64,000 nt of DNA. It comes from Peronospora farinosa (taxonomy: Eukaryota; Oomycota; Peronosporomycetes; Peronosporales; Peronosporaceae). Location: NCBI GenBank assembly GCA_947646735.1, contig CANTFK010000966.1, positions 124,001 to 188,000 on the forward strand, in the 5' to 3' direction. The notes under the pieces are model-generated. The model had not been told where the DNA came from and searched no databases. It was given only the letters and a program-made list of their open reading frames with translations. Each line of letters opens with the position of its first letter. Position 1 is the first letter of the stretch. Below are positions 1 to 9,753 of this stretch, piece after piece. Made by a program: the position numbers and the translations under genes.

Positions 1-1
1 T

Positions 2-1477
2 CCAAAGTACTACCCACAAATGTTCGACATTTACAAGCGCGCGCATGATGCAGGTGTATACGCGTCAGCAAACATGAACGTTCAATACATTTCAGCGCTC
101 ATCACGGAGAGACGATACGATGAAGTGTTTGAATTTTATGAGACGGTACTTCGCATGAACCAACCTACGTCAGTGTACTTCTACAGGCAGCTGCTGCTTG
201 CAGTGTCTGCGACACGCAAAGTAGAGCTTTTGGATTCGATTCTGGAAGACATGCGTGTCAAGGGTTTTAAGCTGCGTGCGGATGATTATCTGCGCGCCAT
301 CCGGACGTATGACAATGAATACTTTTTTACCAAGACAAAACCAAAAGATAAGCGCCAGTCAAGCCAACGAAACCACAGCAAATCTAAGACGAATGACTCC
401 GAATTTGTACTCGTGACACCTCGAGATACGTACAACATGTGCGTGCAGCGGATTTACGAGCAGGAAGAACACCCAGAACGGTTCGACAGGATTGTCGATG
501 CTGCACAGAGTGTGCTAGGTCTCTTCGATACAATGGTGGACATTGATGGACTCGCTCCGCGACATGAACACTTATTCCCACGTGTGATCACAGCGGCTGT
601 GTATGCTCAGGAATGTGAGCGCGTTCCAGAACTACTAGCCCTGCATGGCGATCATGCTGATAAGCCTCTCCATTATGCAGGTGTTCGCATGGCCGTGAAT
701 GCTCTCTTGCTCCTGGAGAAGCCCACAGAAGCGTGGGGTCTCGTTCGCGAGGCAAACCCAGTCCTCGAGCCCCACCGTTACGCGCTCTTGGGCAACATTT
801 TCAACTATTTGTGCATGAAGAAGCGTGGCGCAGACATCATCACATTGATGCATGATGCGGAAAAACTGGAGCTACAACGTGTTTACACGCTTTCCTTGAT
901 CAAAAGTTTAGTCCCTGCGCTTTGTGCCAGCGTCGACAGCGTCAGCGACGAGGAGTTGATTGAGACCATGTCACGTTTTGACAGCGTTTTCCACCTGCGT
1001 ACCAGTGAACATCATTTTGGCGTGTTTCTCCGTGAATGCTGCCACAGAAAGCGCATTGCAGTTGTAAAAACTGCTCTGATGCAGTGGTTGGTCACCTCGG
1101 CAAACAAACGACCGCTTAAGGGCTCTGTTGCTAAAAAGCTTCTTGAAACGTTCGAGGACGAGTCTGACTGGGCCTTCATGGCCGAAGTGTTTGAGCTTAC
1201 CGATTTTTCTCACGTGAATAGTGAAGAAGATCGCAAGGCCATTGTAAGCGCTGTTTCACGAGCCTACCAAGTTCTTGGCCAACCTGAGCGCGTGGACCGT
1301 GCAAAGCACGTGTCAGAAGTCGCCGGTAAACGACAAAAACTGTTGAGGCAACGTTCAGCGACGAAACAGCAGAAAAAGAAAACTGGAAGGCGATCTAGTG
1401 GAGTAAGTCCTTCTCCGACATTCTCACAGCCAGTGATGATTAGTGGTATCCCTGTTACTTCCTCCTCCTCCTCGTAG
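2..1477 (+). CDS. Pentatricopeptide-like helical-repeat protein, 5' end outside window
   Basis: The frame is open from the window edge through an internal ATG at 20, so the gene starts to the left and this is its C-terminal part (about 491 codons). The protein is a run of paired amphipathic helices of about 35 residues, such as the YISALITERRYDEVFEFYE segment followed by VYFYRQLLLA, the spacing seen in pentatricopeptide (PPR) proteins. PPR proteins bind organellar RNA and act in its processing or translation; that role is inferred here. The last 60 residues are basic (many K, R and Q) and end in a serine run, probably disordered. No intron signal is visible. It resembles the protein at 3464-5611 in style, but I cannot show direct paralogy. 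The repeats are divergent, so another alpha-solenoid family remains possible. Confidence 0.7.
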   Translation, partial: PKYYPQMFDIYKRAHDAGVYASANMNVQYISALITERRYDEVFEFYETVLRMNQPTSVYFYRQLLLAVSATRKVELLDSILEDMRVKGFKLRADDYLRAIRTYDNEYFFTKTKPKDKRQSSQRNHSKSKTNDSEFVLVTPRDTYNMCVQRIYEQEEHPERFDRIVDAAQSVLGLFDTMVDIDGLAPRHEHLFPRVITAAVYAQECERVPELLALHGDHADKPLHYAGVRMAVNALLLLEKPTEAWGLVREANPVLEPHRYALLGNIFNYLCMKKRGADIITLMHDAEKLELQRVYTLSLIKSLVPALCASVDSVSDEELIETMSRFDSVFHLRTSEHHFGVFLRECCHRKRIAVVKTALMQWLVTSANKRPLKGSVAKKLLETFEDESDWAFMAEVFELTDFSHVNSEEDRKAIVSAVSRAYQVLGQPERVDRAKHVSEVAGKRQKLLRQRSATKQQKKKTGRRSSGVSPSPTFSQPVMISGIPVTSSSSS

Positions 1478-2678
1478 ATTATATTTATGAGCAGTAGATT
1501 GATAATGCAGAATCAATTACGTTACAATGTTAACGCATTGATACTTCTCGACAGGAGATCATTTACACGCTGTCTGTTTATTGAATTTGATAAGGGTCCA
1601 TTGGTCTCTCGCATGTAATGGACGCAAACTAGAGTTTGGAATATCCTGCACCATTTTGCATTAGACGTCGAAAAAAGGCTCGGAAAAGGTACTTGAAAGT
1701 CAATAAGCAAACATGGCGGTGACGTTCTCCTCGCAAGTCATTGACATCTTGGCAAAGTGTGGCTTATGATACCAAAAGGCTTACACCAATGTCTCTAAAC
1801 ACTCGCTAGAAATCTCTACTAAGTCTAAAGCCGAGTTCAAACGATTGCTGCTGTGGTTGGTGGGAGAAAACAAAAACATCATCAATCTCGTCGAGTATTC
1901 CAGTGGATCTACAGGAAGCATTTGGTTCATGACTTGCAGTGCCATTTTGTCAGAACTTGTATTCGAATGCCGTTCTACTCTCTAAATAGGGGTCCTATAT
2001 AGGAGTCCAAACTCTTGGGACAGAGAAAGTAGAACGCAGCAAGCGCTTTTTTTTTTTTTGAGCAAATCGTTTATTTATAGGCCTAAGGAAGGTACCATTT
2101 GTATCTAACTCTAGAAAATTCGATTATCATTTTCCATGAGCCCTTCCCACCAGGACTAGGTGAGGAAACGTAAGCGGCTAGCGCTACCGTCCAATGGCGA
2201 TCTAGACCACCATACATATTTCAGGTGTGTCTCTATGGTTGTATTCTATCCTGTGGAAATAAACGACCTGTTTATGGCGACATGTCTCAGCGCATACGGT
2301 TAAGTGAATACATCCCTAACTACAAAGTGGCTCCTCTCTACCCATTTCAACCAGCAGACATAACCGCTCATGGAAACCGACCAGCAATAAGTTGAAGCTG
2401 GTGCTCGTTTGTTTCGTATGCTAGACGCAACAACGTCCTAGAGTCATTGCTTTGCCTCCCATCTTCATTATGGAGAGTTGTGGCCGAGTTGTTACGTAAG
2501 TGGGTACGCCCAGACTATAAAAGCTGCAGATAGGAGAAGTGTTTAATCAGGTGATCACTTAATCAGGTCAAGCTTAGAGACAAGCTAGTAATCAATACTT
2601 AACTCAAGTAACTTATCTGCTGCGTGTCAAGGCGTGTCACATAATCCTGTGGCTATGTACTGGCCAAGAATCCCTCGC
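1478..2678. other. Intergenic region between the helical-repeat gene and the mucin-like gene
   Basis: There is no open frame here with credible protein character. A 13-base T tract lies at about 2047-2059. The rest is mixed-composition spacer holding the presumed terminator of the upstream gene and distal promoter of the downstream gene. No tRNA or repeat is recognised. Confidence 0.5.
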
Positions 2679-2703
2679 GCTCATACTCAAATTTTTCCTT
2701 TCC
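2679..2703 (+). promoter_or_regulatory. Oomycete Inr-FPR type core promoter
   Basis: The sequence GCTCATACTCAAATTTTT followed by CCTTTCC fits the oomycete initiator (pyrimidine-rich TCA-type Inr followed by a flanking T/C-rich block). Transcription would start near 2682, about 40 bases before the ATG at 2721. This supports 2721 as the start and excludes the upstream in-frame GTG at 2634. Confidence 0.6.
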
Positions 2704-2720
2704 TACCAAAGTCTCCCGCC

Positions 2721-3143
2721 ATGCGTGTGCTCAACTGCGTTTTCCTCCTGGCCGCCTTTGCCGCAGCCGTCTCGGCCGACACTACTACTCAAGACAAGAC
2801 GACCTTGAACACGGTCAACCCAACCGACAACACCGAGAACAATACCAAGGGATCGACGGCCGACATGACCCCGTCCTCAAAGGGCGTGGACGGCAGCACC
2901 GACGTTAACGGTAGAGCTGAAAATACACAAGACAACGACGAATTTAAAATCCAGCCGCAGCCAATTCGCGTCCCTACGGAGGCCCCCTCTACCACCCCCA
3001 TCAGCCCCACACCAGAAAGCAATGCTGGGTCTACCAAGGACCCCAGTAGCAAGCCAGATGAGACCATCGCCAGTAGCAGCGCGGCTGTTGTGACACCTAC
3101 GGCCTTTGTACTCGTGTCGATTGTTGTCTACGCCATGCTCTAA
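2721..3143 (+). CDS. Secreted mucin-like, Thr/Ser-rich, GPI-anchored surface protein
   Basis: The 140-residue product begins MRVLNCVFLLAAFAAAVSA, a textbook signal peptide with cleavage after about residue 19. The middle (residues 20-115) is almost all Thr, Ser, Asn, Asp and Pro, a likely O-glycosylated stalk. The C-terminus is a small-residue site (SSSAA) followed by a hydrophobic tail (TAFVLVSIVVYAML) with no charged residues after it, as in a GPI-attachment signal. It should sit on the cell wall or plasma membrane surface. Mucin-like GPI proteins of this kind are common in oomycete cysts and hyphae; a role in adhesion is only inferred. No disulfide-forming cysteines remain in the mature part. 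The start is set by the signal peptide and the Inr just upstream. Confidence 0.75.
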   Translation: MRVLNCVFLLAAFAAAVSADTTTQDKTTLNTVNPTDNTENNTKGSTADMTPSSKGVDGSTDVNGRAENTQDNDEFKIQPQPIRVPTEAPSTTPISPTPESNAGSTKDPSSKPDETIASSSAAVVTPTAFVLVSIVVYAML

Positions 3144-3463
3144 GTGACATCTACTCATCTCACCTATCAGCTGATCCCTCTGTGTCGGTCGGCTGCTGCC
3201 ACGTGTGCATAGCAGCAAAGCAGAAACATTTCTGTCTATGATTACAAACACCAATCTTTTTTATCCTCAAGAATATATTTTTGACTGTTACGGTCCATTA
3301 TCTCAAAAGTATTATTACTACGGATACACAACTTGGCACAGAAAGTTGATATATATATACCTTTTTTATTACTTCTAGCAGGGGTTGCTCTTTGAAGTGA
3401 TCATCACTCTCTCACCGGCATACAGTACTACTTATTCTGGTCCACAAAAACACCTAGGACGAG
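3144..3463. other. AT-rich intergenic spacer
   Basis: A 320-base spacer with A/T-rich stretches (around 3250-3375) and a pyrimidine-rich stretch near 3405-3420 that could be the initiator of the next gene, although it is not a clear Inr match. No gene is seen. Confidence 0.4.
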
Positions 3464-5611
3464 ATGCTACGTTTGAGACGCGCTCGTATCCTGCCGCCGC
3501 TGACGGCCTCACGCCAGTCCCAGCGACTAATATGGAGCCCCGCCTCTGGCTTCATGGCGTGGCTTGGTTTTGGCGATACTAAACGCCCTACAAGCTCTAC
3601 AAACCCCACAAAGCAGCCATCAGTCCAGCCTAAAACTCCGCGTAAACGCTGGGCCTCCAAAAGAGAGCACGTCTTGAGGCCGCAGCCATCAGCCGACGCC
3701 TCATTCCCGACAGTGCAGAAATCACTGAGTCTAAAAAGGAAAAAAAATGCCGTCCACGCGCTTGGCCGCTTATCACAGAAGATCAAAAACGTGTCGTCAT
3801 CGAAACAGCTTTTGGACGCCTGGAAGATCATTTCACAGTGTCGACCGTTTGTCGTACAAGAGGATGAACCCTTTCAAGTTCAACTGGCATCAGTGGAAAA
3901 CGTTCAGGACAATGATTCGTGGCTCTTGCAGATTGTGCCTGCCAATGTCTTCGCAAAGCTCTCGGCCAAGTTGTTCACACGCATCATGTTTGTGGGGTCC
4001 ACCCAGGTGGGTCCATTCGATACTGATGTGGTGGTAGCCAATGAGACTGTTATGGTGGGGTATTTCGTGAAGGCTTTTCACAGGATGAAGGAGCACGAGC
4101 TCGTGGTGACGTTCTTTGAAGCTTACGACCGTGACCGGGGTGTCTGGCTGCAGGAACACCAGCTCCATGCAGAAGCTACAGTGCCAGATGACGGCCTTAG
4201 TGACGGAGACAAGGAAGAGGAAGCCAAGCCAGACTATATAGAGAAACAGGTGTTGATTAAGAGAGTTACGCGGCTCCCACGTACCGTCTATTCGTGTTAT
4301 CTTCGCTCTCTGGCTGCTTTGAGGCAGTCAAAAAAGATCGTACGGTTCTTTGAGGACAACGAACACCAGCTTGAGAGGATCTGTGTTACAGTTCCCAACT
4401 TGCATTTGATCCTTCACGCCTGCTACAATGAGAAGAATGGAGCCCTGGCACGGCGAGCGATCGACACGATTTTGAAATGCTCCCCTGCCGCTGTCATTCC
4501 ACTGGGTTGCTATGAGCTAGCGATCCGAGCTAATTTGTGCGATCGCAAGCGTGACGAGCAAGGGTTGCTGTCTGCAATCCACCTGGCGCAAGCACTGCTC
4601 AATGATGGCGGCTTCATCTTGAAACCTGACATTTGGTCCAGACTTGTCAAGGCGAGTTTGGTTTGGGATCGTCCAGATCTCGCGCTTGACGTCTTCAAAA
4701 CGTATCCACGCCATTGTATACCTGAATACCAGAGCAATTTTCGTCAGGTGCTGCGGACAGCAAGCCGCCTCGCTGGGTCTACTGCGCTCGAAATGATGCA
4801 TTTCTGCTGGGTCAGCTACGATGCCGATTATCCTGACAGGAAAATGTTGCTTGACGAAAGAAAAGCGTATAAAGATACCATTTATCTCAATAACCCGGAA
4901 GTTAAAGCACTGTCGCTGGGAGATGCGGTGCTACCACCAAACATTCCTGTGGTCAACAAGGAGGCTGAAACTGATATGCTCAATACAATGATGTGGGATT
5001 TGCTGAAGCACTGCCATGATGTGCCATCCACCGTGCAAGTGTTGGACCTCATGGAATCCACTTGCTCGAAAGGTGGTGGAGTGGCTTTACGCAAAGCTGT
5101 AGTAAGCATGTTTGAGTACGACATGAATGAGAAGAAGATGTCGCCTCGCGCTGCAGTGGAGAGCTCGCTGAACTTTTGGAAAGAGCATTCTACAGTGTTG
5201 CATGGCCAGGGGTTTCTGGTGCACGTGCTATTGGAGGAGTGTATAAAGCATCAACTGGATGACGAGTGCGAGTTCTTGGTGAACTACTTACTGGACGTTG
5301 GTGTGGGACGTGTACCAGTCAACTCAGTCGTCAAGATGATGGAAGCCAACGAGTTACGCGGGCGCTTCGAAGCGAATGCTCGCATTGGCGATAAACTCCT
5401 TTACAAACTCTTTCGTAGCAACCGTGGAAAGCTTCGCGACGACTTTTATGAGCGCTATCTGATGAGCTATCTCCGTCTAGAACAATTTGACAAAGTGGGC
5501 CAGCAGTATGCCTATTTCAACCTTGAGCAGCGTTTCCCTTACAACAAAGTTATCCGGACAATTGTGCAGGATGCAGCTGCGCAAGAGGACAAGTTTGAAA
5601 GCAACAAGTAA
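3464..5611 (+). CDS. Large helical-repeat (PPR-like) protein with probable mitochondrial presequence
   Basis: The 715-residue protein starts at the first ATG of the frame. The N-terminus (MLRLRRARILPPLTASRQSQ and the next 15 residues) has many Arg and Ser and no acidic residues, a typical mitochondrial targeting peptide. Residues 50-110 are a basic linker. From about residue 120 the chain is a series of paired helices (such as VYSCYLRSLAALRQSKKIVRF and HLILHACYNEKNGALARRAI), consistent with a degenerate PPR solenoid. The likely role is binding of mitochondrial RNA, which is inference. A short acidic loop (DGDKEEEAKPD) interrupts the helices near residue 255. It lies downstream of the GPI-protein gene on the same strand and converges with the LOR gene at 5811. 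It is longer than its neighbour at 2-1477 and not clearly paralogous to it. Confidence 0.75.
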   Translation: MLRLRRARILPPLTASRQSQRLIWSPASGFMAWLGFGDTKRPTSSTNPTKQPSVQPKTPRKRWASKREHVLRPQPSADASFPTVQKSLSLKRKKNAVHALGRLSQKIKNVSSSKQLLDAWKIISQCRPFVVQEDEPFQVQLASVENVQDNDSWLLQIVPANVFAKLSAKLFTRIMFVGSTQVGPFDTDVVVANETVMVGYFVKAFHRMKEHELVVTFFEAYDRDRGVWLQEHQLHAEATVPDDGLSDGDKEEEAKPDYIEKQVLIKRVTRLPRTVYSCYLRSLAALRQSKKIVRFFEDNEHQLERICVTVPNLHLILHACYNEKNGALARRAIDTILKCSPAAVIPLGCYELAIRANLCDRKRDEQGLLSAIHLAQALLNDGGFILKPDIWSRLVKASLVWDRPDLALDVFKTYPRHCIPEYQSNFRQVLRTASRLAGSTALEMMHFCWVSYDADYPDRKMLLDERKAYKDTIYLNNPEVKALSLGDAVLPPNIPVVNKEAETDMLNTMMWDLLKHCHDVPSTVQVLDLMESTCSKGGGVALRKAVVSMFEYDMNEKKMSPRAAVESSLNFWKEHSTVLHGQGFLVHVLLEECIKHQLDDECEFLVNYLLDVGVGRVPVNSVVKMMEANELRGRFEANARIGDKLLYKLFRSNRGKLRDDFYERYLMSYLRLEQFDKVGQQYAYFNLEQRFPYNKVIRTIVQDAAAQEDKFESNK

Positions 5612-5810
5612 GGAGGTAGTTCATGCTGGTAGCTCTTCCGACAGACGGGATAGTCATTTGCGCATGCCATCATGGGCAGTAGAATTTGGTTTCACGCTAG
5701 GAAGTTTCAGATTAATTATCTTTCGCTACGTCTGCTTTTTGTGAGAAGCACCCTGCAGATTGATGCACTGTAAAAGTGCTGAGCTAATGTACACAGTAGG
5801 TCGTGACCTC

Positions 5811-6455
5811 TTACCATTTCTCACTATGACCCTGCTCCAAGGCAATACAGATGAGTACCATAAGTGACATGTCCACTCCCGCCATAATGGTGAGAATATA
5901 CTCATCATCCGGTTGGTTACTGGACAAAGAAGAACTGCACGTAGTAGTCACAGAGCTGTGACTATCAGCTGGGCGGAAGACACGACCAACGGCGGTGCGT
6001 GGGATCTTCCCGTCTTGTTCCATCCAGAACGAGACTTGGCGTTTAGCCCAGTTTCCTGTGAATCCAATACGGCACATTTTGCTCGAAGCAGGACTCTGGA
6101 ATTCTACGTGAAGCTCAGGTAATGCCTTGATTGAAAACAGTTTGGTTGCTGACATCTTGGCATCGAATACGTTGTAGGTGGGGACAGGAGCCATAAGTTC
6201 ACGTTTTATATGCACCAATGGATTACGAAGAGGGTCACGTAGCGTTTTCATTGCCGATGTCGTGCCTTGAATACGGAATACCTCTTGACCCCATTCGGCG
6301 TCACAGACGACAAAGTCCTCGCCGTTGGATGAATCCCAAAAACGGTCGCGTAGACGAAGTGTAGTGATGGAAGGAGCGCAGAAGTTTGCTTCAACGGGTG
6401 CAAGCTGTTGAATTTCCGGTAGTACGGGAATAGCAGAAGATGATGCACAGCCCAT
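5811..6455 (-). CDS. LURP-one-related (LOR) family protein, probably N-myristoylated
   Basis: The protein has 214 residues from the ATG at 6455. It belongs to the LOR family, which adopts a tubby-like fold (a beta barrel around a C-terminal hydrophobic helix). The diagnostic C-terminus AGVDMSLMVLICIALE matches the other two LOR genes at the same position. The N-terminus MGCASSSA fits an N-myristoylation signal (Gly2, Ser6) with Cys3 available for palmitoylation, so the protein is probably membrane-tethered. A TTG lies two codons upstream, but the acylation signal fixes the ATG. LOR proteins are abundant in oomycetes and plants, where LURP1 is defence-related; their biochemical role in oomycetes is not settled. 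It is the first of three LOR genes on this strand and lacks the SLHRQR motif shared by the other two. Confidence 0.75.
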   Translation of the reverse strand: MGCASSSAIPVLPEIQQLAPVEANFCAPSITTLRLRDRFWDSSNGEDFVVCDAEWGQEVFRIQGTTSAMKTLRDPLRNPLVHIKRELMAPVPTYNVFDAKMSATKLFSIKALPELHVEFQSPASSKMCRIGFTGNWAKRQVSFWMEQDGKIPRTAVGRVFRPADSHSSVTTTCSSSLSSNQPDDEYILTIMAGVDMSLMVLICIALEQGHSEKW

Positions 6456-7054
6456 TGTCAATATTGGTTATGGATCTTTGATAAGCGACTTGTTTCGACA
6501 CTGGGGAATTTGTAGAATGAATGACACGCTCGACTGTCACGAATTACTTAAAGACAAAGAGGGGACCCCGTTGCAAATGGACGTATCCAGCTGCATGGCA
6601 TCCGATATTTCTTTGCACTGACGATTGTTTTCAGCAACGTTGGATTTTCTATTTCATACATGCCTTTGGGAGGAGGCTGTATTGCTTCCTACAGTAGTGC
6701 ACTAAAAATTTCAGTCATGGCGTCACGACAGGGCTGCTTCTTTTTCGGACTTGCAACTTGTCTCAAGCAACTGGGATTTTAATGTACATGCATGTATCCA
6801 CACTTTGCTTACTATATGACCTCAACACCTATCTCCACGCCACCTGTGTTCCAAAAATGTATGTAATAATGTAATTAAAGAGACAGAAATTGGTCTGGAC
6901 AAGCCCCATTATCTCTGTGATCGAACTGGTTCTATCGTGGACATTGCGTTCTAAGAAACTACAGATGATTGTAATGTATTTGCTATTGGGATAGTGATGT
7001 CCATTTCCTGTCGCAAAGACTCTTAGCGGCTCTCCCACGTTAGAAGCTGAGCAG
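6456..7054. other. Spacer between LOR genes
   Basis: About 600 bases with A/T-rich patches and no credible frame. It should hold the promoter of the LOR gene to the left and the 3' end of the one to the right (both minus strand). I see no clear Inr motif. Confidence 0.4.
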
Positions 7055-7687
7055 CTACTCCTGTGTGTTCTCGTCCTCATCTCCCTCGTCGCCCTCGTCC
7101 AGCAGACCGATGCAAATAAGGATCATCATCATTTGGTCCACACCTGGGGCCACGTTCAGCACGATGCTCTGCTCCGCTTTGTTCTTGGTGTGCATGTAAG
7201 TGAGCTGGGCGATAGTCTGCTGCACGTCAGCCGCCTCACCTGAGCCACGTACGAGCCAAAAGTTGAGCGAGTCACTGCCGTCTTTGGGTGGGTCACAGCC
7301 GATTGTGCAATGCTCACCACCTACGAGATCCGTGAACTCGGAGCGCACTGTCTTATCATCGGCTGTGAATTTGAACAAGCACGGCGTCTCCTCGTGCTCC
7401 GTCCGTGGGTACGCCGAGTACGTTGGCATTCTGTTAAACATACTGAGTCGCAATGTTGCGACCGGTAGCTGATTGCGTCCGTCCAGAAGCGTTCGCTGGC
7501 GGTGCAACGAATACTGTTTTTGCTGAATGAGAAATAGCGTCTCGTGGCTAGCGACGTCCACCACCGCGTCCGCCGTGACGCAGAGTTGTGTCAGTTTGGA
7601 AGCCACATGTACAGCGTCAAACGCAGCAACAAAATGGCGCAACGCTGCAAGTGTCTGCACTTTAGAGGCGACTTGTTTCATATCCAT
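7055..7687 (-). CDS. LURP-one-related (LOR) family protein with acidic tail
   Basis: The protein has 210 residues and starts at the ATG at 7687. Its barrel region has SLHRQRTLLD, then PVATLR, and a C-terminal hydrophobic helix in APGVDQMMMILICIGLLD. All three are shared with the LOR gene at 7835-8590, marking the two as a tandem duplicate pair. The last 14 residues (DEGDEGDEDENTQE) form an acidic tail absent from the other two. There is no signal peptide or acylation motif, so it is likely cytosolic. It begins only 147 bases after the stop of the next LOR gene on the same strand. Function is not known beyond the family fold. Confidence 0.75.
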   Translation of the reverse strand: MDMKQVASKVQTLAALRHFVAAFDAVHVASKLTQLCVTADAVVDVASHETLFLIQQKQYSLHRQRTLLDGRNQLPVATLRLSMFNRMPTYSAYPRTEHEETPCLFKFTADDKTVRSEFTDLVGGEHCTIGCDPPKDGSDSLNFWLVRGSGEAADVQQTIAQLTYMHTKNKAEQSIVLNVAPGVDQMMMILICIGLLDEGDEGDEDENTQE

Positions 7688-7834
7688 GGCTAAGAGGTGG
7701 CAAATAGACTAAATGGCGGGCGACCTTCCAGACGATATGGTTGAATATATTGTTTCAGATTAAATAGTATAAGACTCTTACGCACTTGTCTTTTGTAGCC
7801 AAGAGTGTACCCATTACAACTTGTAGCTAGCGAG

Positions 7835-8590
7835 CTACCAGACGAAATTGCTTGAAGTTCGCCACATACAATCAGATTTGCTGTCATGAATAGCAATGCA
7901 CACAAGAATGATCATAACGGCATCGACGCCTTCTGCGATATCCAGTGAATACCCCATCGACGAACCTGGTGGTGCAGGATACATGTGTGCAATGGGCTGT
8001 CTCACCGTATTAGCAAAGAGACCTCGCTGCAACCAGATTTCAGTATCGTCCTGTTCGCCATTTGAGCCAAGTCGGCAGGTCTCGCTCGTCATAATGTCCG
8101 AAAATATCATCTCCAGCTTACTATGCGTCATTGTGAACTTGAATACTGGAGTCTTGGACATCTTTGTGCGCAGGAATGACGAGTACGTTGCTTTGTGCCG
8201 ACGGAACGCACTCGTGCGTAAGGTGGCTACAGGCATCTCTGTCGTGTCCACGAGCATGCGCTGCCGATGCAATGAGAGGGGTTTCTCTCGGACTTTAAAC
8301 AGTGTCTGACCCGTGGCATTCTCGAGCACGCCACCAACAACATGTCGGTCCAACCGGCACTCTACCTTGAGATGTAGTTTTGTGAATTCATGACAGCAAT
8401 AGCCAGCATCAAGTGCTGCAAGTCCGAGGTGCTGCGTCTCAAGAGGTCTCCGCTTGGCGGAAGAGGGCGTCCACGAGGGCGCAGGCAATGAGAGCGAAGC
8501 CGAGTAAGAAACAGAGCGCCGTAAAGACGTCGAGTGCTTGGGAGGCGCAGTAGCAGATTTGTTCACGGAGCGGCGATGAAACATCATCAC
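7835..8590 (-). CDS. LURP-one-related (LOR) family protein with basic N-terminal extension
   Basis: The 251-residue frame holds a LOR domain from about residue 50 to 235, with SLHRQRMLVD, PVATLR and the C-terminal helix AEGVDAVMIILVCIAIHD. It is closest to the LOR gene at 7055-7687. The first 45 residues (many Ser, Arg and Pro) have no counterpart in the neighbours, and the true start is uncertain. The overlapping minus-strand frame at 8439-8729 encodes a strongly hydrophobic stretch, so a frameshift, an intron or a different start near 8450-8590 is possible. The C-terminal extension after the helix is short. Function is unknown beyond the fold. Confidence 0.65.
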   Translation of the reverse strand: MMMFHRRSVNKSATAPPKHSTSLRRSVSYSASLSLPAPSWTPSSAKRRPLETQHLGLAALDAGYCCHEFTKLHLKVECRLDRHVVGGVLENATGQTLFKVREKPLSLHRQRMLVDTTEMPVATLRTSAFRRHKATYSSFLRTKMSKTPVFKFTMTHSKLEMIFSDIMTSETCRLGSNGEQDDTEIWLQRGLFANTVRQPIAHMYPAPPGSSMGYSLDIAEGVDAVMIILVCIAIHDSKSDCMWRTSSNFVW

Positions 8591-9282
8591 GACGGTAGTG
8601 ACAACTATATACTAATGAGTATACTAATGCAGGAGACAACTGCGACATTGCGGGCGAACTGAAGTTTACAACGTGTTGCGCAACCTTCAATGCACTTTCA
8701 AGCGACCAACAACTTAATCGAAGCGGCATAATTGATTTATGTCGATCCTATTATCAGAAAAAGAACACTATCAAACAAGGACGCTAACGCTGCGAGGTCA
8801 GTTATCAAGCAAGGCGGAGAGGACGAGACAACTGAGCCTTATCTCTATTCGGCGAAAGGTTCTGGTTGAAGGTATTCGAAACGCTTGAATTTCAAGCTAA
8901 ATGAATACAATTACTCGACCAACTGTTATTGAGTTATTTGCCAGACTGGCCCAGTAACGGGGTGAGCCCATTACATAACTATTATTAAGTGCCAAGGTAA
9001 ATCTTATTTTTGCTAGTAGTATTCGACAATATTGTCGTATAAAATAATATTGTCCTTGCATCTCATTGAAGTTGGAGCTGCCCTTTGGTTGACTGATATA
9101 GATCATGATATTAGTCAACGCGCTGACCAATGGCAGATGGACGCGCGCAATGAGTGGAGGACAGGTAGTTAGCATACATATAAGTAGGTATACATAATCA
9201 AAGTAAGTTTCTACAAGATATGACTTATTATTAATGGGTCTAACTATATTAAATAGTGTTCTATTTTCATACTTCTAAACGT
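8591..9282. other. AT-rich spacer marking the edge of the gene block
   Basis: A/T-rich sequence between the last recognisable host gene and the first transposon remnant. No open frame with protein character, tRNA or clear repeat is visible. Confidence 0.4.
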
Positions 9283-9576
9283 GTCCGTTAAGTTGTAAAG
9301 GTTCCTCTGCCTCTCGTACATGTGTCACTGTGAAAGTAGTGTACGAGAGGTAGTGCCAGTGTAAAAGGATTACACTGTGTCAGTATAATCAGAGGGTGCG
9401 AATCCCAGTTACACCTGGTAGCACTTCGTGGCCGTTCGACGGCCAACGACTCATCTGCTATGAAACCAGCGGATGTGACGCGCAATACGTAATGACTTCT
9501 GTCATTAGAGTGACCTCGAATGGCAGGCAGTACAGTGTATAGCTAACAAACCGTCTGCGATTCCACCGCCGGTGCC

Positions 9577-9753
9577 ATGTTTCGCTTTCTAAATGAAGAC
9601 GAGCAGTATGCAATCATCGCCAAATCATTCAACATGAATGTAGAGACCGAGCGGACTCGCTCCAAGGTACAAGCGATTACAAAGTGCAATCGCTGCCAGA
9701 AGATGGGCAACTACGCGCATGAGTGTAGTGCCTCACGCCCAGAATGCGAGTGA
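9577..9753 (+). pseudogene. Gag nucleocapsid fragment with CCHC knuckle
   Basis: A 58-codon frame contains CNRCQKMGNYAHEC, a perfect CX2CX4HX4C zinc knuckle of a retrotransposon Gag. Upstream there is only a short stretch of Gag-like sequence. It lies 145 bases after the primer-binding site, so most of Gag is missing. It is a relic, not a functional gene. Confidence 0.7.

Noticed and set aside
2634..2720. Upstream GTG as start of the mucin-like gene
   Set aside because: It lies before the predicted transcription start and would bury the signal peptide.
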